DNA of 64,000 nt from positions 124,001-188,000 of the forward strand of contig NZ_CBCPJJ010000001.1 in the NCBI RefSeq assembly GCF_965118895.1, read 5' to 3'. Origin of the DNA: Rahnella inusitata_A. GTDB taxonomy: Bacteria; Pseudomonadota; Gammaproteobacteria; Enterobacterales; Enterobacteriaceae. Every line of letters starts with the position of its first letter. Position 1 is the first letter of the stretch. Below, piece by piece: positions 60,771 to 64,000 of this stretch. The notes under the pieces are model-generated. The model ran no database searches, was not told where the DNA came from, and saw only the letters and a list, made by a program, of their open reading frames with translations. A program made the position numbers and the translations under genes.

Positions 60771-61523
60771 CTAGCAGCAGGCAAGATCAAAATTCAGTCG
60801 CGCGGGAACCACGCCATGTTCGCTGTCGAGGGGTAAAAAGCGAATGGCATAACGGGTTTTGTGCCCGGACACTTGCGGATAAAGCAAATTTTCCATCGAC
60901 AGGCGTAATCGTAACAGATCTGCGCCTTCAGCATTGTCCTGGAAAAAACCGTTAAGGCTGATTTGATTGCGGAAAACGCCGGACTGGCGGATCAAATCTA
61001 ATACCATCGTGAGCGAATTGTTCAGCGGAGCCAGCGTTTCCAGCCAGTTTTGTACTTCGCTATCCCTCTGAGATTGTGCCAGATGCAGCCAGATATGCAG
61101 CGTCGGTAGGTCAAAGCTGCAACAGCCGCCCGGAATGCTGAGACGCTGACGTACCAGCGCAATCATGCGATCTTCTTTCAGCGCCTGACCAATACGCGGG
61201 GCTTTCATCAGCACGCCTGCACACTGCTTCAGCTCAGTGCGTAACCCTTCAATGCGGGCCAAATCGACGCCGGGAACATCCTGCCACTGGGACAATTTTT
61301 GTTGCTGACGCTCAAGCTCTTTCAGCAAATCGGTGCGGACTTCACCGCGTTCTAACACATCCAGTAAGTCGGATGCCGTGCGAAAGAACAGCAGGGCGGA
61401 AGAAATACCAGTGACCTGTGCATTGGCATGCAGCTGCTGTAACAGAAATTCAATGCGCAACCAGGTACGCATTTTTTCATTTAACGGATGTTCAAAAAGA
61501 ACTGTGGCTGCTGCTTCACTCAT
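60771..61523 (-). CDS. zapD: Cell division protein ZapD
   Basis: The 250-residue cytosolic protein binds the FtsZ C-terminal peptide and bundles FtsZ filaments. Conserved segments are VLFEHPLNEKMRTWLRIEFL at the N-terminus, LVRQRLSIPGGCCSFDLPTL near residue 130, RQSGVFRNQISLNGFFQDN, and the end LNFDLACC. The ATG at 61523 gives three residues more than E. coli (247). Its FtsZ partner is encoded in the same window. Confidence 0.94.
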   Translation of the reverse strand: MSEAAATVLFEHPLNEKMRTWLRIEFLLQQLHANAQVTGISSALLFFRTASDLLDVLERGEVRTDLLKELERQQQKLSQWQDVPGVDLARIEGLRTELKQCAGVLMKAPRIGQALKEDRMIALVRQRLSIPGGCCSFDLPTLHIWLHLAQSQRDSEVQNWLETLAPLNNSLTMVLDLIRQSGVFRNQISLNGFFQDNAEGADLLRLRLSMENLLYPQVSGHKTRYAIRFLPLDSEHGVVPARLNFDLACC

Positions 61524-61571
61524 GCTGGGCAATATCCTGTCTGTTTTCCCCTTGATAATTCGACGAATTAT

Positions 61572-62180
61572 TCATGGAGATACTGATGCCGCCAATTTTA
61601 AATAGCGGCTATGTAATTGGGCAACACGCGGTTCAATCGTTTCAGGACCGCCGCTGTTATCAATGATGTCATCCGCGCAGGCCAGCCGTTTTTTACGGCC
61701 CACCTGCGAGGCAATAATATTTTCAGCCTGCTCGCGGCTGACGCCGTCGCGCTGTATCGTGCGCGAAAGCTGAGTGAGTGGATCAACGTCGACCACCAGT
61801 ATGCGATTGGCCTGCGCCTGCAATCCATTTTCAATTAATAACGGTACGACCCAGAGCGCGTACGGCGTTTGCGCCTGCGCGATAAGGCGCTGCATTTGGG
61901 CATGGATAAGCGGATGCAGCAATTTATTAACCCATTCTTTTTCAACGGGGTTGCTGAATATACATTCTCTCAAAACGGCGCGGTTAAGCGAGCCGTCAGC
62001 GAGAAGAATATTGTGACCAAAATGGCTGCTCAGCGCATCCAGCGCGGGTTCGCCAGGGGCAACGACCTGACGGGCAATAATATCAGCATCGACAATGCTT
62101 ACGCCGTGGCGTGCAAAGCTCTCAGCAACGGTGCTTTTCCCGCTACCTATGCCTCCGGTCAATGCAACGATATAGGTCAT
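61572..62180 (-). CDS. coaE: Dephospho-CoA kinase
   Basis: The 202-residue kinase phosphorylates dephospho-CoA in the last step of CoA synthesis. The P-loop ALTGGIGSGKSTVAE is at residues 6-20, followed by VDADIIARQVV, the lid region with FSNPVEKEWVNKLLHP, VVPLLIENG, and the late SQVGRKKRLACADDIIDN. The length is close to E. coli (206). It precedes zapD and yacG in the same direction. Confidence 0.96.
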   Translation of the reverse strand: MTYIVALTGGIGSGKSTVAESFARHGVSIVDADIIARQVVAPGEPALDALSSHFGHNILLADGSLNRAVLRECIFSNPVEKEWVNKLLHPLIHAQMQRLIAQAQTPYALWVVPLLIENGLQAQANRILVVDVDPLTQLSRTIQRDGVSREQAENIIASQVGRKKRLACADDIIDNSGGPETIEPRVAQLHSRYLKLAASVSP

Positions 62181-62320
62181 ACGGATGCTCTGATAAAATT
62201 AGTTTGGTAAATGATAAAGAGATTATGAGTAAGTGCAAGCCGCTCTCGTGTTGGTTTCGGGCTCAAAAAATTATTCAGCGGCACAATCTAAAGTCTGTGA
62301 CGCTCGTAGTAAAAGCCATC

Positions 62321-62348
62321 TTGCCGTTGTCATTTTCCTGTGTATGAT
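62321..62348 (+). promoter_or_regulatory. Predicted guaC promoter
   Basis: TTGCCG (62321-62326), 16-bp spacer and TATGAT (62343-62348), giving a leader of about 70 nt before guaC. It lies in the 240-bp divergent gap to coaE. Confidence 0.5.
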
Positions 62349-62422
62349 AAAACCACTGGAAAGGGTGTCTAATTTTCGCTGTACGCCCTAGCGATCCGTC
62401 GCCAAACCAGGACAAACCCGTC

Positions 62423-63466
62423 ATGCGCATTGAAGAAGATTTGAAATTAGGTTTTAAAGACGTACTTATCCGCCCTAAACGTTCCACCCTCAAAAGCCGT
62501 TCCGAAGTAGAACTGGAGCGCACCTTCACATTCAAACACTCCGCAATCAGCTGGTCAGGCACACCCATTATTGCCGCTAATATGGATACCGTGGGGACAT
62601 TCCGCATGGCGACGGTGCTGGCATCTTTCGGCATGCTGACGGCAGTGCATAAACATTATACCGTTGAACAATGGCAGGCTTTCATCGCTTCTGCGGATGA
62701 ATCTGTACTGCGCAATGTGATGGTTTCCACCGGGACGTCTGAAGCAGATTTTGTCAAAACGCTGCAAATTCTCGCCATGTCACCATTGCTGAAATTTGTG
62801 TGTCTTGATGTTGCTAACGGCTATTCGGAACACTTTGTCGATTTCCTGCAACGCGTACGCGAAGCCTGCCCTGACAAAGTCATCTGTGCTGGTAATGTAG
62901 TCACCGGTGAAATGGTCGAGGAGCTGATCCTCTCCGGTGCAGACATTGTCAAAGTCGGCATTGGACCAGGTTCAGTCTGTACAACCCGCGTTAAAACCGG
63001 TGTCGGTTATCCGCAGCTTTCCGCTGTGATCGAATGCGCTGATGCCGCACATGGTTTGGGCGGACAGATTGTCAGCGACGGCGGTTGTGCAGTGCCGGGC
63101 GATGTTGCTAAAGCTTTCGGCGGCGGCGCAGACTTCGTGATGCTCGGCGGAATGCTGGCAGCGCATGAAGAGTGTGAAGGTACGGTCGTCGAAGAGAATG
63201 GTGAAAAATTCATGCTTTTTTACGGCATGAGTTCCGAATCTGCGATGAAACGTCATGTCGGTGGTGTGGCTGAATATCGTGCAGCGGAAGGTAAAACCGT
63301 GAAGTTGCCTTTGCGAGGCCCGGTTGAAAACACTGTTCGCGATATCCTTGGCGGTCTGCGTTCTGCTTGCACTTATGTGGGTGCCGATCGTCTGAAAGAG
63401 CTGACAAAACGCACCACCTTTATCCGCGTTGCAGAGCAGGAAAACCGTCTGTTCGGCGGTAAATAA
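62423..63466 (+). CDS. guaC: GMP reductase
   Basis: The 347-residue NADPH-dependent enzyme deaminates GMP to IMP for purine salvage. It is an IMPDH-fold TIM barrel without a CBS module. The catalytic Cys is in GIGPGSVCTTRVKTGVG (about residue 186), with DVANGYSEHFVDF near 130 and the flap region FYGMSSESAMKRHVGGV near 270. Length as in E. coli. Single gene ended by a clear terminator. Confidence 0.97.
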   Translation: MRIEEDLKLGFKDVLIRPKRSTLKSRSEVELERTFTFKHSAISWSGTPIIAANMDTVGTFRMATVLASFGMLTAVHKHYTVEQWQAFIASADESVLRNVMVSTGTSEADFVKTLQILAMSPLLKFVCLDVANGYSEHFVDFLQRVREACPDKVICAGNVVTGEMVEELILSGADIVKVGIGPGSVCTTRVKTGVGYPQLSAVIECADAAHGLGGQIVSDGGCAVPGDVAKAFGGGADFVMLGGMLAAHEECEGTVVEENGEKFMLFYGMSSESAMKRHVGGVAEYRAAEGKTVKLPLRGPVENTVRDILGGLRSACTYVGADRLKELTKRTTFIRVAEQENRLFGGK

Positions 63467-63510
63467 CTCCTTAAAGACAAGAATGTCACCCACGCCATAA
63501 AGGCATCTCT

Positions 63511-63542
63511 AACGGCGAAACAGGATTTCGCCGTTTTCATTT
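63511..63542. terminator. Terminator after guaC
   Basis: Perfect 10-bp stem AACGGCGAAA (63511-63520) / TTTCGCCGTT (63526-63535) around CAGGA, followed by a short T-rich stretch. It separates guaC from convergent hofC. Confidence 0.8.
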
Positions 63543-63570
63543 CCAATGAAAGTCCCGTTTACAGGACGCT

Positions 63571-64000
63571 TCATCCCATCACCGAACCCAACTGGAAGAT
63601 AGGCAGATACATGGCGATCACTAACCCACCAACAATTACGCCCATTACTGCCATCAGAACCGGTTCAATCGTTTGTGACAATGTGTCCGCCAGCGAATTT
63701 GCCTTTTCGTTATGCAGATGAGCCAGTTTCAGCAGCAACTCATCCAGTGAACCTGACTCCTCCCCGATTTTTATCAGTTGCTGACACAGCGAAGGAAACA
63801 GCGGCGACTGCACAAAGGCCTTATGCAAAGGTGTGCCTTGCATAATTTGCTCACGGATCTGGCTGAGCGCGCTCTGAAAATGCAAATTAGACAGGGAGGA
63901 CGCCGCGGCCTCCAGCCCGGAAATCAGCGTCATTCCTGCCTGTTGAGTCATCGCCAGCGTCTGAAATATCTGGCTGAGGCAACTGTCGGTAACCAGCCGT
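63571..64000 (-). CDS. hofC: Type IV pilin assembly inner-membrane protein HofC, C-terminal part
   Basis: The frame runs off the right end; 142 residues of the C-terminal GspF/PilC domain are visible. Features are QTLAMTQQAGMTLISGLEAA, GTPLHKAFVQSPLFPSLCQQ, the conserved KIGEESGSLDELL and the final membrane helix (VLMAVMGVIVGGLVIAMYLP). The family assembles type IV pili or type II pseudopili. In E. coli hofC follows guaC as part of ppdD-hofB-hofC, so the remaining genes are expected beyond the window. Confidence 0.9.
   Translation of the reverse strand, partial: RLVTDSCLSQIFQTLAMTQQAGMTLISGLEAAASSLSNLHFQSALSQIREQIMQGTPLHKAFVQSPLFPSLCQQLIKIGEESGSLDELLLKLAHLHNEKANSLADTLSQTIEPVLMAVMGVIVGGLVIAMYLPIFQLGSVMG

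Noticed and set aside
1..64000. Mobile elements, prophage, CRISPR arrays, tRNA or rRNA genes
   Set aside because: No transposase, integrase or repeat-spacer pattern was seen, no gene is visibly interrupted, and no tRNA-like or rRNA stretch was recognised in the gaps.

Overview
The window is a contiguous piece of an enterobacterial (Enterobacterales) chromosome. Nearly every gene can be recognised by family and by order from the E. coli region that runs kefC-folA-apaH ... leu ... dcw cluster ... secA-guaC-hofC. The protein sequences are close to, but clearly not identical with, E. coli. The exporter genes inserted between kefC and folA, an acyl-CoA ligase between leuO and ilvI, the missing ara operon between polB and yabI, and a DUF721 gene beside secM point to the Yersiniaceae side of the order (a Rahnella- or Serratia-like organism). 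That placement is inference from gene content and has not been tested by database search.

Region by region: 1-486 is the C-terminal end of kefC. 548-2538 is a divergent pair of amino-acid or organic-acid exporter units (LysE/RhtB type, and yjjP-yjjB). 2669-3154 is folA. 3228-10053 is the minus-strand envelope and maintenance operon lptD-surA-pdxA-rsmA-apaG-apaH. 10235-17368 holds djlA, rluA, rapA and polB. 17670-25209 holds yabI, the thiamine ABC transporter thiBPQ under a TPP riboswitch, and the sugar-phosphate stress module sgrR / SgrS-sgrT / setA. 25267-30232 is the leucine operon leuLABCD with its attenuator. 30720-37549 holds leuO, an acyl-CoA ligase, ilvIH and cra. 38152-55057 is a complete division and cell wall (dcw) cluster in the canonical order mraZ-rsmH-ftsL-ftsI-murE-murF-mraY-murD-ftsW-murG-murC-ddlB-ftsQ-ftsA-ftsZ. 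55163-59972 holds lpxC, a DUF721/DciA-like gene, secM and secA. 60078-64000 holds mutT, yacG, zapD, coaE, guaC and the end of hofC.

The genes form functional sets: outer-membrane assembly (lptD, surA), branched-chain amino-acid synthesis and its regulators (leuLABCD, leuO, ilvIH), peptidoglycan precursor synthesis with septation (dcw), lipid A commitment (lpxC) and Sec secretion with its force-sensing regulator (secM-secA). Several cis-regulatory RNAs are readable: the TPP riboswitch, SgrS, the leu attenuator and the SecM arrest peptide.

I found no mobile element, CRISPR array, tRNA or rRNA gene, and no gene cluster that looks like a new defence or biosynthetic system. The points most worth a second look are the DciA-like gene in an enterobacterial setting, the SecM arrest motif lacking the usual Phe, an enlarged SgrT inside SgrS, the uncertain non-ATG start of polB beside a degenerate LexA site, a possible Cra operator in front of cra, and several conserved-looking leader hairpins (folA, ftsZ, lpxC, secA).
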